Shown here: positions 39,394-49,429 of the stretch, piece after piece
Layout: every line of letters starts with the position of its first letter
Numbering within the stretch: the stretch's first letter is position 1
Assembly: GCF_014202315.1 (NCBI RefSeq)
Contig: NZ_JACHGN010000009.1
Span: 371,331-435,330, forward strand
DNA length: 64,000 nt
From: Thermocatellispora tengchongensis
GTDB taxonomy: Bacteria > Actinomycetota > Actinomycetes > Streptosporangiales > Streptosporangiaceae
Reading direction: 5' to 3'
Made by a program: the position numbers and the translations under genes
Notes under the pieces: generated by a model
Databases searched by the model: none
Told to the model about the DNA's origin: nothing
The model's input: the letters and a program-made list of their open reading frames with translations, nothing else

Positions 39394-40296
39394 CTAGCCG
39401 GCGATTTTGTGATTCTTGACGGAAACCAGGTCGCCGATGCCGCGCTCTTTCAATTGCCGGGCCGTTTCCACGAGTTCGGCCAGTGCCGGGGATCGGACGC
39501 CGGCGGGCCAGGCGAGGAGGGTGGTGACCAAAGGGGCGTCGAGGACGGGAACCGCGACGTGTTCCGGCCATTGCCAGGCGCGGCTGGAAGCCGGAATGAC
39601 CAGTAGCGTTCGCCCGAGCGCGACGAGTTGCGCCAACTGGGACTGACTGTGGACCTCGGGTCCGGGGCCGGGCGGGTAGGTGCCGTCATGGCGTGGCCAC
39701 CGGGCGATCGGCAAGCCGGGGACATCGCTCACCTCGGCCATCGTCAGGCTGGAGCGCCGGGCGAGCGGATGCGACGCCGGCACGATGGCGACCTGGCCTT
39801 CGGTCAGGATCTCGGCGCTGTCAAGGCCGGTCATCACGTCGAACGGGGTGTGCATGATCGCCACGTCGGCGCGGCCGTCGCGCAGGATCTGCCCCTGCTC
39901 GCCGATCTCACACAGCAACACGTCGATCTCGACGGCTCCGGGGCGTGCGGCATAGGCGTCGAGAAGTTGTTTCAGCAGCTCATGGGAGGCGCCTGCCTTC
40001 GTGGTGAGCACCAGGCCGGACGGCGCCGACGCGGCGCGGCGGGTGCGGCGGGCGGCTGCGTCAACGGCGTCGAGTGCGCGCCGGGCTTCCACCAGCATGA
40101 TCTCACCCGCGGTGGTGAGCGAGACTCCCCGGCGATCTCGGTTCAGGAGTAGTACCCCGAGGCGGCGCTCCAGTTGCTGGATGGCGCGGGACAGCGGCGG
40201 CTGGGCCATGTTCAGACGTTCGGCGGCACGGCCGAAGTGCAGCTCTTCGGCCACCGCTACGAAGTACCTCAGCTCGCGGGTCTCCAGTCCGTCCAC
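39394..40296 (-). CDS. LysR-family regulator
   Basis: A 300-residue regulator with the winged HTH at residues ~5-65 (LRYFVAVAEELHFGRAAERL, PPLSRAIQQLERRLG) and a LysR substrate domain. GTG 40296 is the start. It is divergent from the aldo-keto reductase gene, with an 8-bp-arm inverted repeat in the spacer, the standard layout for LysR autoregulation and activation of the neighbour. The inducer cannot be told. Confidence 0.92.
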   Translation of the reverse strand: MDGLETRELRYFVAVAEELHFGRAAERLNMAQPPLSRAIQQLERRLGVLLLNRDRRGVSLTTAGEIMLVEARRALDAVDAAARRTRRAASAPSGLVLTTKAGASHELLKQLLDAYAARPGAVEIDVLLCEIGEQGQILRDGRADVAIMHTPFDVMTGLDSAEILTEGQVAIVPASHPLARRSSLTMAEVSDVPGLPIARWPRHDGTYPPGPGPEVHSQSQLAQLVALGRTLLVIPASSRAWQWPEHVAVPVLDAPLVTTLLAWPAGVRSPALAELVETARQLKERGIGDLVSVKNHKIAG

Positions 40297-40312
40297 CGTT
40301 GCAGGATACCCC

Positions 40313-40331
40313 TGATACCCGTGGGGTATCA
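40313..40331. promoter_or_regulatory. LysR-type operator
   Basis: TGATACCCGTGGGGTATCA has perfect 8-bp arms around a 3-nt centre and contains ATACC-N5-GGTAT, the T-N11-A type of LysR box. It lies 17 bp upstream of the LysR start and ~130 bp before the reductase. Confidence 0.75.
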
Positions 40332-40459
40332 GGCGCTGATCGAACCGGTCTTGGACAGTGCCGCCTTCTCACCCGCACCATTTCCTACCGGGGCCCCAGA
40401 CGGCAATCGCACAAGGAGCCGTCAACGTCTTTCCCTCGCTCTTATGAAAGGCCACAAAC

Positions 40460-41338
40460 GTGAGCACGACCTCTTCTTCTCTTCCCGGCGGCACCTGGGC
40501 CCTGGGCGACATGACGGTCACGCGATTCGGCTACGGCGCCATGCAGCTCGCCGGGCCCGGGGTGATGGGTCCGCCCGCGGATCGTGACGCGGCCCTCGCC
40601 GTCCTCCGCGAGGCCATCGACCTCGGAATCACGCACATCGACACCGCGTACGCCTACGGCCCCCGCATCACCAACGAACTCATCCGCGAGGCGCTGCACC
40701 CGTACCCCGGCTCGCTGCACGTGGTCACGAAGGTCGGCGCCACCCGTGACGAGCAGGGCGGATGGCCGCCGGCTCGTGAGCCCGACCAACTGCGCCGCGC
40801 GATCGACGAGAACCTGGAAAGCCTCGGGCTCGACACGCTGGACCTGGTCTACCTGCGCCTCGGCGACGCCGCGGGGCGCCGGCCGGGCTCGCTTTCCCGG
40901 GCCTTCGAAACGCTCGCCGAGCTGCGGCAGCAGGGCCTGATCCGGCACCTCGGCGTGAGCAACGCGACGGCGGAGCAGGTCTGGGAAGCCCACGCGATCG
41001 CGCCGATCGTGAGCGTGCAGAACATGTACAACCTCGCCTACCGCGACGACGACGAGCTCATCGACCGACTCGCGGCCGAGAACATCGCGTACGTCCCCTT
41101 CTTCCCGCTCGGCGGCTTCAGCCCGCTTCAGTCCGAGGCGCTTTCGGCGGTGGCGGCACGACTGAACGCCACGCCGATCTCCGTCGCGCTGGCGTGGCTG
41201 CTGCGGCGCTCGCCGAACATCCTGCTCATTCCGGGAACCTCGTCCGTGAGACACCTGCGGGAGAACGTCGCCGGCGCCGGTCTCTCGCTCAGTGACGAGG
41301 ACGTCGCCGAACTGGAGAAGATCAGCGGCCAAGCCTAG
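40460..41338 (+). CDS. aldo/keto reductase
   Basis: A 292-residue (beta/alpha)8 reductase. The catalytic Asp and Tyr are in HIDTAYAYGP (~res 60-70) and the Lys in HVVTKVGA. The usual catalytic His position (YLHxP) reads VYLRLGD, as in a known subgroup of bacterial oxidoreductases. NADPH-binding is supported by IPGTSSVRHLREN near the C-terminus. GTG 40460 has GAAAGG ~9 nt before it. LysR-controlled reductases of this type act on quinones, aldehydes or ketones; the substrate is unknown. It is not part of the ddl operon that begins 145 bp later behind its own promoter. Confidence 0.9.
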   Translation: MSTTSSSLPGGTWALGDMTVTRFGYGAMQLAGPGVMGPPADRDAALAVLREAIDLGITHIDTAYAYGPRITNELIREALHPYPGSLHVVTKVGATRDEQGGWPPAREPDQLRRAIDENLESLGLDTLDLVYLRLGDAAGRRPGSLSRAFETLAELRQQGLIRHLGVSNATAEQVWEAHAIAPIVSVQNMYNLAYRDDDELIDRLAAENIAYVPFFPLGGFSPLQSEALSAVAARLNATPISVALAWLLRRSPNILLIPGTSSVRHLRENVAGAGLSLSDEDVAELEKISGQA

Positions 41339-41353
41339 CGGGCGGTCGCGCGG

Positions 41354-41427
41354 CCGTGACACAACGATGACACGGCGCTGACAAGGCGGGGATACGGTCG
41401 GCCGACAGTGGATGGGGTTCACCGGCG
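41354..41427 (+). promoter_or_regulatory. duplicated promoter block, copy 1 (before ddl)
   Basis: This 74-bp block matches 45418-45491 at 63 of 74 positions. It contains TGACAC at 41357 and 41368 and TGACAA at 41379, i.e. three repeats with 11-bp spacing, the binding pattern of OmpR/PhoB-type regulators. GATACGGT around 41391 could be the -10 region. Confidence 0.75.
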
Positions 41428-41482
41428 CCTGCTCCTCAGCGGGTCCGGCTGTCTCCGTGCCACCGAGGAAGGCTGATCGATC

Positions 41483-42439
41483 GTGACCGAACGCGTACGC
41501 GTGGCTGTGCTGGCGGGTGGGCCGTCCGCCGAGCATGAGGTGTCGCTGCAGTCGGCGCAGGCCGTGCTCGATGCCCTGCCGAGAGATCTGTACGAGCCCG
41601 TCGCCGTCATCATCGATCGGCAGGGCAGGTGGCCGGTGGAGCTGCGACGCGACCTGGCGGACGTGGTCTTCCCCGTGATGCACGGGCCGTTCGGCGAGGA
41701 CGGCGTCGTCCAGGGGCACCTGGAGACGCTGGGCATCCCGTACGTGGGCTGCGGCGTCCTGGCATCGGCCGTGGGCATGAACAAGGTCGCGATGCGGCGC
41801 GCGTTCCTGGCGGAGGACATTCCGGTCACCCCCCATGTGTGGTTCACCGAGCACGAATGGCGCACCACCACCGACCACTGGGATCTGGTGAAGTCGCTCG
41901 ACTGGCCGATGTACGTCAAACCGGCCGGCATGGGCTCCTCCATCGGCATCTCCCGTGTCACCTCGATGGAGGAGCTGCGCGCGGGCGTGGAACTGGCGCT
42001 GGCGTACGACCGGATGGTCATCGTCGAGCAGGGCGTGACCGCGCGCGAGATCGTCTGCGGCGTGCTCGGCGGCCATGACACGCCGGAGGTCTCGGTGCCC
42101 GGCGAGCTCATCGTGCCCGGCGACTGGCTCGACTACGAGGCCAAGTACCTCAGCCCGGCCGAGATCGCCACCATCCCCGCCGTGCTGCCGGAACGGGTGG
42201 CCGAGGACGTACGCGAGCTGACCCTGCGCGCCTTCCGGGCGATCGGAGGCTACGGGCTGGCCCGTGCCGACTTCCTCTATGAGGAGGACACGGGCCGCCT
42301 GTACCTCCTGGAGATCAACACCATGCCCGGTTTCACGCCCCGTTCCGTCTACGCCAGGGCCTGGGCCGCGAGCGGTGTCCCGTACCCGGACCTGCTGCGC
42401 CGCCTCATCGACCTCGCGTTCGCCAGGAGCGGCGCGTGA
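41483..42439 (+). CDS. ddl: D-alanine-D-alanine ligase-family enzyme
   Basis: A 318-residue ATP-grasp ligase: VAVLAGGPSAEHEVSLQSA (N-terminal substrate loop), YVKPAGMGSSIGISRV (ATP-grasp loop), the omega-loop WLDYEAKYLSP and GLARADFLYEE/LEINTMPGF for Mg binding. The AKYLS omega loop resembles DdlB, not the EKYQ/EKYT type of D-Ala-D-Lac or D-Ala-D-Ser ligases, so D-Ala-D-Ala is the simplest product. It is coupled to MurF (GTGA overlap). In a locus with VanY-like and racemase genes it is likely a second, induced Ddl used in wall remodelling. Confidence 0.9.
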   Translation: MTERVRVAVLAGGPSAEHEVSLQSAQAVLDALPRDLYEPVAVIIDRQGRWPVELRRDLADVVFPVMHGPFGEDGVVQGHLETLGIPYVGCGVLASAVGMNKVAMRRAFLAEDIPVTPHVWFTEHEWRTTTDHWDLVKSLDWPMYVKPAGMGSSIGISRVTSMEELRAGVELALAYDRMVIVEQGVTAREIVCGVLGGHDTPEVSVPGELIVPGDWLDYEAKYLSPAEIATIPAVLPERVAEDVRELTLRAFRAIGGYGLARADFLYEEDTGRLYLLEINTMPGFTPRSVYARAWAASGVPYPDLLRRLIDLAFARSGA

Positions 42440-43815
42440 TCCCCATGACGCTGAACACGATCGCGCAGGTCGTCGGCGCAAGGCTGTATGACGTGCGCGA
42501 TCCGGAGGCGCTGGTGACGGCGCCCTCGGCGGTCGATTCGCGCGAGGTGGTGCCCGGCGGCCTGTTCGCCGCGACGGCCGGCGCCCGCGTTGACGGTCAC
42601 GACTACGCGGCCGGCGCCGTCGCGAGCGGCGCCGTCGCCGTGCTGGCCTCACGGCCCGTCGGCGTGCCCGCCCTCGTGGTCGAAGACGTCCAGCTCGCGC
42701 TCGGCCTGCTGGCCAGGCACCTGCTCGAACACATCGGCCCGACCGTGATCGGCCTGACCGGCTCCGTGGGCAAGACCACGACCAAGGACCTGCTGGCCCA
42801 GGTGCTCGAACGGCACGCGCCGACGGTCGCCACCGACAGGTCGTTCAACAACGAGCTCGGGCTGCCGCTCACCGTGCTGCGCGCCGATGCCACCACCCGA
42901 TACCTGGTGCTGGAGATGGGCGCGGGCCGGAAGGGCGACCTGACGTATCTGACCGGGCTCGCACCGCCCCGGATCGGGCTGGTGCTCAATGTCGGCACCG
43001 CACATGTGGAGCGCATGGGGAGCGGGCCGGCCGACGTGGCCGAGGCCAAGGGCGAGCTGGTCGAGGCGCTTCCGGCGGACGGGTTCGCCCTGCTCAACGC
43101 CGACGACCCGTACGTCCTGGGCATGGCCGGCCGCACCAAGGCCCGGACCCTGTTGTACGGCAGGTCGCCGGAGGCACTGGTGCGAGCCGAAGACGTGCGG
43201 ATGGACGACCGGGCGCGAACGGCGTTCGAGCTGGTGACGCCCTCCGGCCGCGCCCCGGTCCGGCTCGACCTCATCGGCGAGCACCAGGTGAGCAACGCCC
43301 TGGCCGCGGCCGCCGTCGCCACCGCGCTCGGCCTGGACGCCGCCGAGATCGCCGACGGGCTGACCGCCGCACGGCGGCGTTCGTCGGGCCGGCTGGAGAT
43401 CGTGGCACGACCTGACGGCGTCACCGTCGTCAACGACGCGTACAACGCCAGCCCCGAATCCATGCGGGCCGGGCTGCGGGCGGTGAAGGCCCTGGCCGGC
43501 ACCCGTCGTACCGTCGCCGTGCTCGGCGCGATGGGGCAGCAGGCGGACGCCTCCCGCGCCCGGCACGCCGAGGTGGGCCGGCTCGTCGCCGACCTCCGCT
43601 TCGACGTGCTGATCGCGGTCGGAGCAGGGGACCCGCTCGCGATGGCGGAGGCGGCGGAGTCGGCGGACCAGGGCGTGGCCGTCCATGTCGTCGAGGACGT
43701 GCCCGGGGCCCTCAGGCTGGCCACCGCGCTTGTCCGGCCGGGAGACGTGGTGTTCGTCAAGGCCTCCAGCGAGATCGGGCTCGGCGCCTGCGCCCGTGCG
43801 CTGGCCGGCGCCTGA
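42436..43815 (+). CDS. murF: MurF-type UDP-MurNAc-tripeptide D-Ala-D-Ala ligase
   Basis: A 459-residue Mur ligase with all three domains: substrate domain (APSAVDSREVVPGGLFAAT), ATPase domain with GLTGSVGKTTTKDLLA, SFNNELGLPLTVL and EMGAGRKGDL, and a C-terminal domain (VVNDAYNASPESMRAGL). It adds a D-Ala-D-X dipeptide to the peptidoglycan precursor. GTG 42436 overlaps the ddl stop; ATG 42445 is an alternative. Pairing with a second ddl is typical of inducible wall-modification sets, while the housekeeping murF lies in the dcw cluster. The dipeptide used is inferred. Confidence 0.92.
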   Translation: MIPMTLNTIAQVVGARLYDVRDPEALVTAPSAVDSREVVPGGLFAATAGARVDGHDYAAGAVASGAVAVLASRPVGVPALVVEDVQLALGLLARHLLEHIGPTVIGLTGSVGKTTTKDLLAQVLERHAPTVATDRSFNNELGLPLTVLRADATTRYLVLEMGAGRKGDLTYLTGLAPPRIGLVLNVGTAHVERMGSGPADVAEAKGELVEALPADGFALLNADDPYVLGMAGRTKARTLLYGRSPEALVRAEDVRMDDRARTAFELVTPSGRAPVRLDLIGEHQVSNALAAAAVATALGLDAAEIADGLTAARRRSSGRLEIVARPDGVTVVNDAYNASPESMRAGLRAVKALAGTRRTVAVLGAMGQQADASRARHAEVGRLVADLRFDVLIAVGAGDPLAMAEAAESADQGVAVHVVEDVPGALRLATALVRPGDVVFVKASSEIGLGACARALAGA

Positions 43816-43947
43816 CCCTTCGCGTATCGCGGAGTCGCCGAACGGATCGGCGAGTCCATGCCGGTGCACTGGCCAGGCCGGTGCCGGCACCCTCACCGTG
43901 GCCGGCGCCGACCAGCCCGCCGGCACAAGCCAGCGAAACGGAGTTCC

Positions 43948-44640
<693 letters not shown>

Positions 44641-44761
44641 CGCACGATCGCCTGGCGCAACAGCTCACCCGGTCCTGCGTCCGCTTCCCCGCCGGCGGGG
44701 ACCAGGCCGATCGCCGGACGGTCCGGGCAGGACCGGCCGGCGACTCCGCCTGCGACAGCAG

Positions 44762-45334
44762 CTACATCTGGTCCCCGTTCCCGACGACGTAGCCCACACC
44801 GGGGTGGGGGCGCCGCCGTGGTGGCGTGCCGCCGCATTCCGGGCGGTACTCGAAATGCCACCACTCGTTGTCGTACATGCGGTACAGGTCGTAGCGGGCG
44901 CCGTGTTCCTCCAGCCAGCGCGCGCCCTCGTGGGGGCGCACGTCCAGCGCGATGCCCTTGACGTGGCCGGACTCCGCCGGTGGCAGCACCAGCATCCGCG
45001 CCGAGGCCGGGGAGCCGGAGCGGCGCACCTCCTCCTCGAACATCCGTTGCTGGACAACGGGATCGCGGTATCCCGAGGTGAGGCCGATGAGCTGGCCGTG
45101 ACGCCAGAGCGCCTCGGTGCGCGCCGCGGTGAACGCCGCCCTGGCGCCGTCGGTGAGCCCGGTGAGGTCCTCGGCGGGGAATCGCATCCCCAGCGCCCAG
45201 CGGCAGGCCACTTCGCGGGCGCGGCCGGGATGGCGGACGAACGCCACGGGCAGCAGCAGCGCGGCGAGCACCAGCGTGACCGCGGCGTACAGGCGGTCTC
45301 TGGGCCGAGGTGGGATCGTGCGTGGCTCGTTCAT
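44762..45334 (-). CDS. VanY-like D-alanyl-D-alanine carboxypeptidase, membrane-anchored
   Basis: A 190-residue peptidase of the M15B type. One membrane anchor lies at residues ~13-33 (LYAAVTLVLAALLLPVAFV). The zinc site is seen as SGHVKGIALDV (SxHxxGxAxD) and EWWHFEY, giving His, Asp, His ligands and the catalytic Glu. It would remove the terminal D-Ala from pentapeptide precursors outside the membrane, which lowers glycopeptide binding. Its start is 141 bp from the divergent end of the promoter block at 45418, so its own promoter may share that control region. Convergent with the racemase gene. Confidence 0.9.
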   Translation of the reverse strand: MNEPRTIPPRPRDRLYAAVTLVLAALLLPVAFVRHPGRAREVACRWALGMRFPAEDLTGLTDGARAAFTAARTEALWRHGQLIGLTSGYRDPVVQQRMFEEEVRRSGSPASARMLVLPPAESGHVKGIALDVRPHEGARWLEEHGARYDLYRMYDNEWWHFEYRPECGGTPPRRRPHPGVGYVVGNGDQM

Positions 45335-45417
45335 GACGAACTACGATTGGCACGGAATGTGCGCGCGCTGTCAGCCGTATGTCACCGTTCATCGACGGCG
45401 GCCACCCATCGGCGCGA

Positions 45418-45491
45418 CCGTGACACAACCATGACACGGCGCGGACGAGGAGGGCACACGGCCGGCCGACAGTGGATGGAGTCAACCGTCG
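45418..45491 (+). promoter_or_regulatory. duplicated promoter block, copy 2 (before the two-component genes)
   Basis: This block matches 41354-41427 at 63 of 74 positions. TGACAC occurs at 45421 and 45432 (11-bp spacing), with a weaker third repeat at 45443. The conserved GGCCGACAGTGGATGG lies downstream in both copies and probably marks the transcription start region. Confidence 0.75.
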
Positions 45492-45511
45492 GGCGAATTA
45501 CGGAGCGTGCG

Positions 45512-46201
45512 GTGAAACCCGGGGGCGTGTCGCGAGTGTTGTTGATCGAGGATGACCCGGCCGTGCGGGAGGGCCTTGAGCTGGCCCTGACCCGGCATGG
45601 GCACCGGGTGCGCGCGGTGGAGTCCGGCGAGCAGGGGCTGGACCGGCTGCGTGCGGACCTTCCCGACGTCGTCGTGCTCGATCTGATGTTGCCCGGCATG
45701 GACGGGTTCGAGGTCTGCCGCTGCATCCGGGCCGCCGGCGACGTGCCGATCATCATGCTGACCGCGCGCGGCGACGACATGGACGTGGTGGCCGGGTTGG
45801 AGGCGGGCGCCGACGACTACGTGGTCAAACCGGTGCAGCCCAGGGTGCTGGAAGCACGCATACGCGCGGTGCTCCGGCGGATCGGCCGGGACCAGGCCGA
45901 GCTGGAGCGGCACGGCGACCTGACCATCGATCGCGCAGGGCTGGTGGTCGCCAAACGCGGCGTGCCGGTCAGCCTCGCCCCGACCGAGCTGCGCCTGTTG
46001 CTCGAACTCTCCGGCACGCCGGGCCGGGTGCACAGCCGCCAGCACCTGCTGGAGTCGGTGTGGGAGCACGGGTACTTCGGCGACTCGCGGCTGGTGGACG
46101 CGTGCGTGCAGCGGTTGCGCGCGAAGATCGAGGACGATTCGGCGGCGCCCGTCTACGTGCAGACGGTGCGTGGGTTCGGGTACCGGTTCGGGCCGGTGTG
46201 A
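45512..46201 (+). CDS. OmpR/PhoB-type response regulator
   Basis: A 229-residue regulator: receiver domain with acidic pair IEDD (~res 11-14), phosphorylated Asp in VVVLDLMLPG (~res 55), Lys in VVKPV (~res 105), and a winged-helix C-terminus (VSLAPTELRLLLELS, VYVQTVRGFGYRFG). GTG 45512 has GGAG 6 nt upstream. A longer start at ATG 45476 would lie inside the promoter block, which also occurs before ddl without coding, so it is rejected. It likely binds the TGACAC repeats before its own gene and ddl. Gene order resembles CseBC/MtrAB envelope-stress systems. Confidence 0.92.
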   Translation: MKPGGVSRVLLIEDDPAVREGLELALTRHGHRVRAVESGEQGLDRLRADLPDVVVLDLMLPGMDGFEVCRCIRAAGDVPIIMLTARGDDMDVVAGLEAGADDYVVKPVQPRVLEARIRAVLRRIGRDQAELERHGDLTIDRAGLVVAKRGVPVSLAPTELRLLLELSGTPGRVHSRQHLLESVWEHGYFGDSRLVDACVQRLRAKIEDDSAAPVYVQTVRGFGYRFGPV

Positions 46202-46208
46202 GCCGCCG

Positions 46209-47747
46209 GTGGCACCTCGGCCGAGCCTGGGGCTGCGTGCCCGCCTGTTGCTCGCGTTCGCACTGCTGTGTGTGGTCACCGCGGCGGCGGTGGCCGGCGG
46301 GCTCTACGTCCAGGCACGCAACGCCATCCTGCAGCGGACCCAGGACGCCGCGGTGCGGGCGATGACCAGCCGCCTGGAGGCGATCTACCCGTTGCGGACT
46401 CCGGCGCCGGGCCCGGACGAGCTCGGTGAGATCGCCGCTGCCGCGACCGACCAGAACAGCTTCGCGGTCGCCTTCTACGGCGATGTGCACTCCCCGGTCG
46501 CCCCGCCGCCGGGACCACCCGCCGGCCCCGGCGAGCCACCTCGTGGACCAGGCGGGAGGCCCCATGAACCAGGCGGGAGGGCCCATGAACCGGGCGGGAG
46601 GCCCCGGGCCATGGATCTCGGGGTGATCTCACCGGAGTTGCGGCAGGTGGTGGCCGGCGGCCGTACCGCATGGCAACGTGTGGAGTGGCAGGGCGGGCCC
46701 TGGCTCATCATCGGCATGCCGTTGCTGATCGTCGAGGGGGACCGGCCGACGCGGCTGTCCGGCATCGAGGTCTACGCCGCGCGCAGCCTGCTCGCCGAAC
46801 AGCGCAGCATCGACGGGCTCGCCGTATCCGCCTGGGGCACCGGCGCGGCGGCCATGGGGTTCGCGGTCGTCCTGGCGTTGCTGGCCACCCGCGGCGTGCT
46901 GCGCCCGGTGCGCGAGCTCGGCCGGGCGGCACGCCTGCTGGGCGAGGGCGAGCTGCGCACCAGGATCGCGGTCCGCGGCTCCGATGAGCTGGCAGACGTG
47001 GCGCGCACGTTCAACAACACCGCCGCGGAGCTGGAACGGCACGTCGAGCAGCTCCGCGCGATGGAGGCCGACGCCCGCCGGTTCGTGGCCGACGTGTCCC
47101 ACGAGCTGCGCACCCCGCTGGCCGCGCTCGCCGCGGTCGCCGACGTCCTCGACGAGGAGGCGGCCCGGCTGCCCGAACCCGCCGGCAGGGCCGCCAGGCT
47201 GGTCAGCCAGGAGACGCTCAACCTCACCGGGCTGGTGAACGACCTCATCGAGATCAGCAGGTTCGACTCCGGCGTCGCGGCCCTCGCGCTGAACGAGGTC
47301 GACATGGCCGAGCTGGTGGGCGCGACCCTGCGCGCCCGGGGCTGGTCGGAGCTGGTGCACACCGAGCTGCCACCCGCGGTGACGGCACGGCTGGACCCGC
47401 GCCGGGTGGACGTCATCCTCGCCAACCTGGTCGGCAACGCCCTGGGGCACGGTGAGCCACCGGTGTCGGTACGCCTCTCCGCCGACGCGCACTGGATCAC
47501 CATCGATGTCCGCGACCACGGACCGGGGCTGGACGAAACCGTGCTGCCGCACGTGTTCGACCGCTTCTACAAGGCCAACGCGGCCAGGGCCAGATCCGAG
47601 GGCAGCGGCCTCGGCCTCGCCATCGCCCGCGAGAACGCGCGCCTGCACCGAGGCGACCTCACCGTCGCCAACGCCCCGGACGGCGGCGCCGTCTTCACAT
47701 TGCGCCTGCCCCGCCGGGCACACGATCCTGACGGAGACCCCGAGTGA
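46209..47747 (+). CDS. sensor histidine kinase with repeat-bearing extracellular loop
   Basis: A ~512-residue membrane kinase: first helix ~res 15-37 ([19 protein letters not shown]), a ~165-residue outside loop, second helix ~res 205-228, HAMP, then H-box [17 protein letters not shown]-box [12 protein letters not shown] and G-box [16 protein letters not shown]. The outside loop contains three 7-residue repeats of the EPGGRPH type (21-bp DNA units, 46545-46607) next to a [13 protein letters not shown] run. GTG 46209 follows the regulator stop by 7 bp. It probably senses cell-envelope stress or a cell-wall antibiotic. Confidence 0.92.
   Translation: MAPRPSLGLRARLLLAFALLCVVTAAAVAGGLYVQARNAILQRTQDAAVRAMTSRLEAIYPLRTPAPGPDELGEIAAAATDQNSFAVAFYGDVHSPVAPPPGPPAGPGEPPRGPGGRPHEPGGRAHEPGGRPRAMDLGVISPELRQVVAGGRTAWQRVEWQGGPWLIIGMPLLIVEGDRPTRLSGIEVYAARSLLAEQRSIDGLAVSAWGTGAAAMGFAVVLALLATRGVLRPVRELGRAARLLGEGELRTRIAVRGSDELADVARTFNNTAAELERHVEQLRAMEADARRFVADVSHELRTPLAALAAVADVLDEEAARLPEPAGRAARLVSQETLNLTGLVNDLIEISRFDSGVAALALNEVDMAELVGATLRARGWSELVHTELPPAVTARLDPRRVDVILANLVGNALGHGEPPVSVRLSADAHWITIDVRDHGPGLDETVLPHVFDRFYKANAARARSEGSGLGLAIARENARLHRGDLTVANAPDGGAVFTLRLPRRAHDPDGDPE
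46545..46607 (+). repeat. 21-bp x 3 in-frame repeat in the kinase sensor loop
   Basis: Three units of 21 bp, each with ACCAGGCGGGAGG or ACCGGGCGGGAGG, encode [14 protein letters not shown] and EPGGRPR. The frame is kept, so copy-number change would alter only the length of the loop. Confidence 0.9.
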
Positions 47748-48226
47748 GGACCGGGCTCGCCCGCCGCGTACTCGCCGCGGGCCTCGTATCGCTCATCGCC
47801 GTAGCCGGCTGCGGCGTGCGCCCCACCGGCGTCGTCCCCGCCGGCGACCCGCCGAGCGGACCCGTCGAACTGGCCACGACGATGACCATCTACCTGGTGA
47901 AGAACGGCCGGCTCAGCCCGGTGACGCGGCCAGGCCGTCGCCTGTCCCAAGCGGACATCCTCACGCTGCTCGCAGCCGGCCCCACCGAGAGGGAACAGGC
48001 GCACGGACTGACCACCGACGTCCCCCCCGACGCCGGCCCGTTCTCGGTGACCGCCAAGCCGACCGGCCACATGGTGGTCACCCTGTCCACCCCGGCCGAC
48101 GACCTGTCCCCCCTGGCCGTCCAGCAGATCGTCTGCACGGCCGCCGCCACGGTGCCGGAAAGCCCCGCCCAGGTCACCGTCATCGCCGCCGGCCAGAACA
48201 TCGGCCCCCGAAACTGCCCGAGATGA
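47744..48226 (+). CDS. GerMN-domain lipoprotein (LpqB/CseA-like position)
   Basis: A 160-residue lipoprotein: signal with [10 protein letters not shown], Cys at ~residue 23, then a ~100-residue GerMN-like domain ([39 protein letters not shown]). GTG 47744 overlaps the kinase stop. A lipoprotein gene coupled to a sensor kinase is seen in MtrAB-LpqB and CseABC, where it tunes kinase activity. That role is inferred from position; the fold is fairly clear. Confidence 0.85.
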   Translation: MRTGLARRVLAAGLVSLIAVAGCGVRPTGVVPAGDPPSGPVELATTMTIYLVKNGRLSPVTRPGRRLSQADILTLLAAGPTEREQAHGLTTDVPPDAGPFSVTAKPTGHMVVTLSTPADDLSPLAVQQIVCTAAATVPESPAQVTVIAAGQNIGPRNCPR

Positions 48227-48387
48227 CGGCAGCGCCCTCCCCTTTCGGACAGACCACCGCCGAGTTTTCTGAATGCGAGCGTCCACGTAGCCGCTCAACT
48301 CTCACGCGATCCAGTCTCGCAGCCACCTCGCACGCGACAGGCTGCAGCCATCGGGAAGCCCCTGGCGGAGTGGTCATCGATGCCTCC

Positions 48388-49035
48388 TCACAGGCCGAAC
48401 AAGGACTCCTGCTGTCCCTTGGCAGCCTCCTGCTCCAGCTCCAGGAGCTTGGGGGTGATCTCGGCGATCCTGCGCAGGTGGGACAGACTGTTCCAGGGCC
48501 CGTCGTCGAGCAGGCGGCCGAAGACGGCCAGGGTGACGACGACGTCGGCCAGGGCACGATGCCGGTCTGGGGGCGCCGGAATGGCCAGGTGGCGCAGCAG
48601 GTCGTCCAGGCGGTGCCGGGCCAGGTCGGGGTAGGCGGTACGGGCGAGCCGTACGGTGTCGAGCAGGGGGATGCGGGCGAGTGCCGGGCAGTGGTCGCGC
48701 TGGTCGAAGATCAGTCCGGCTTCGTAGGGGGCGTTGTGCGCCACGAGCAGGTACGGCGGGCGGGTGAGCCGCCCGTCAAGGGCGGACATCACCTCACTCG
48801 CCGCGGGCGCGTCGGCGAGCATCGCAGGTGTGATGCCGGTCTGGGCGATGTCGTACGGGGTGAGCGTCACGTCCTCGGGCGGGCGGATCAGGGAGGTGAA
48901 TCGCGCCGTCTCGGTCAGTGCGCCATCCCGGTGCCTGGCGGCGATCGCCGCCACCTCGGTTGGCTCGGGGCGCCGCCCGGCGGGGGTGACGGTTTCGAAG
49001 TCGATGACGACGAAGGTGATGTCGTTCAGCTCCAT
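48388..49035 (-). CDS. 3'-5' exonuclease, DEDDh family (DnaQ-like)
   Basis: A 215-residue exonuclease: ExoI FVVIDFETVTP (DxE), ExoII LLVAHNAPYEAGLIF and ExoIII HRALADVVVT (HxxxxD). In ExoII the family Asp of HNAxFD is replaced by Glu (PYEAG), which may weaken metal binding. Such proteins trim DNA 3' ends or act in repair. ATG 49035 has GGGGAGG 7 nt upstream. It stands alone; the 160-bp space to the lipoprotein gene holds nothing clear. Confidence 0.88.
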   Translation of the reverse strand: MELNDITFVVIDFETVTPAGRRPEPTEVAAIAARHRDGALTETARFTSLIRPPEDVTLTPYDIAQTGITPAMLADAPAASEVMSALDGRLTRPPYLLVAHNAPYEAGLIFDQRDHCPALARIPLLDTVRLARTAYPDLARHRLDDLLRHLAIPAPPDRHRALADVVVTLAVFGRLLDDGPWNSLSHLRRIAEITPKLLELEQEAAKGQQESLFGL

Positions 49036-49067
49036 GCGCGAGCCTCCCCGGCGATGGTGGTGACCAT

Positions 49068-49222
49068 GTGACGGATGCGTTGTGGGCCATCCTGCTCGGT
49101 GAGCACCACGGCGAGGTGGTGGTTGACGCGTTCGTGGGCTCGCAGCCAGTGTCGCCCATACTCGCCTACGTCTCCCCAGCCGGGCACGCCTACATCGACC
49201 GCCGCCTGTACTTCCCGGGGCC
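49068..49222 (+). pseudogene. transposase remnant (IS701-like)
   Basis: A short frame reads QPVSPILAYVSPAGHAYIDRR followed by LYFPG, matching the block AxxxGxALIDRxLYLP of IS701-type DDE transposases. Both ends are missing and the rest of the frame to 49379 is GC-rich nonsense. No inverted repeats or target duplication can be seen. This is all I find in the gap 49036-49385. Confidence 0.5.
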
Positions 49223-49385
49223 TGGGCCGGCGACCCGGCCGCCGGGGCGAGGCGCACGTCCCCGAACACCGGCCATAAGAAGTCGAACAGCTCGCCGAAG
49301 TTCCGCTCGGGCGCCTCCCGGCCACGCCTGCGGATGCCCGTGCACGAACGGCGACGGCGGCCAAGCGGCCGTCCGATGACGGCGA

Positions 49386-49417
49386 AAGGACCCGCCGGCT
49401 CGCGCGGGCGGGTCCTT
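49386..49417 (-). terminator. terminator behind the secreted protein gene
   Basis: An 11-bp perfect stem AAGGACCCGCC (49386-49396) with its complement at 49407-49417 lies 13 bp after the stop codon of the minus-strand gene. Confidence 0.8.
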
Positions 49418-49429
49418 CGGGGCGGCGGG

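Noticed and set aside
41483..43815. classic vanHAX glycopeptide resistance operon
   Set aside because: No VanH lactate dehydrogenase or VanX dipeptidase is present, and the ligase has a DdlB-like AKYLS loop rather than the D-Lac/D-Ser type.
45476..45511. longer N-terminus of the response regulator from ATG 45476
   Set aside because: The ATG lies inside the 74-bp promoter block, which is equally conserved before ddl where it is not coding.
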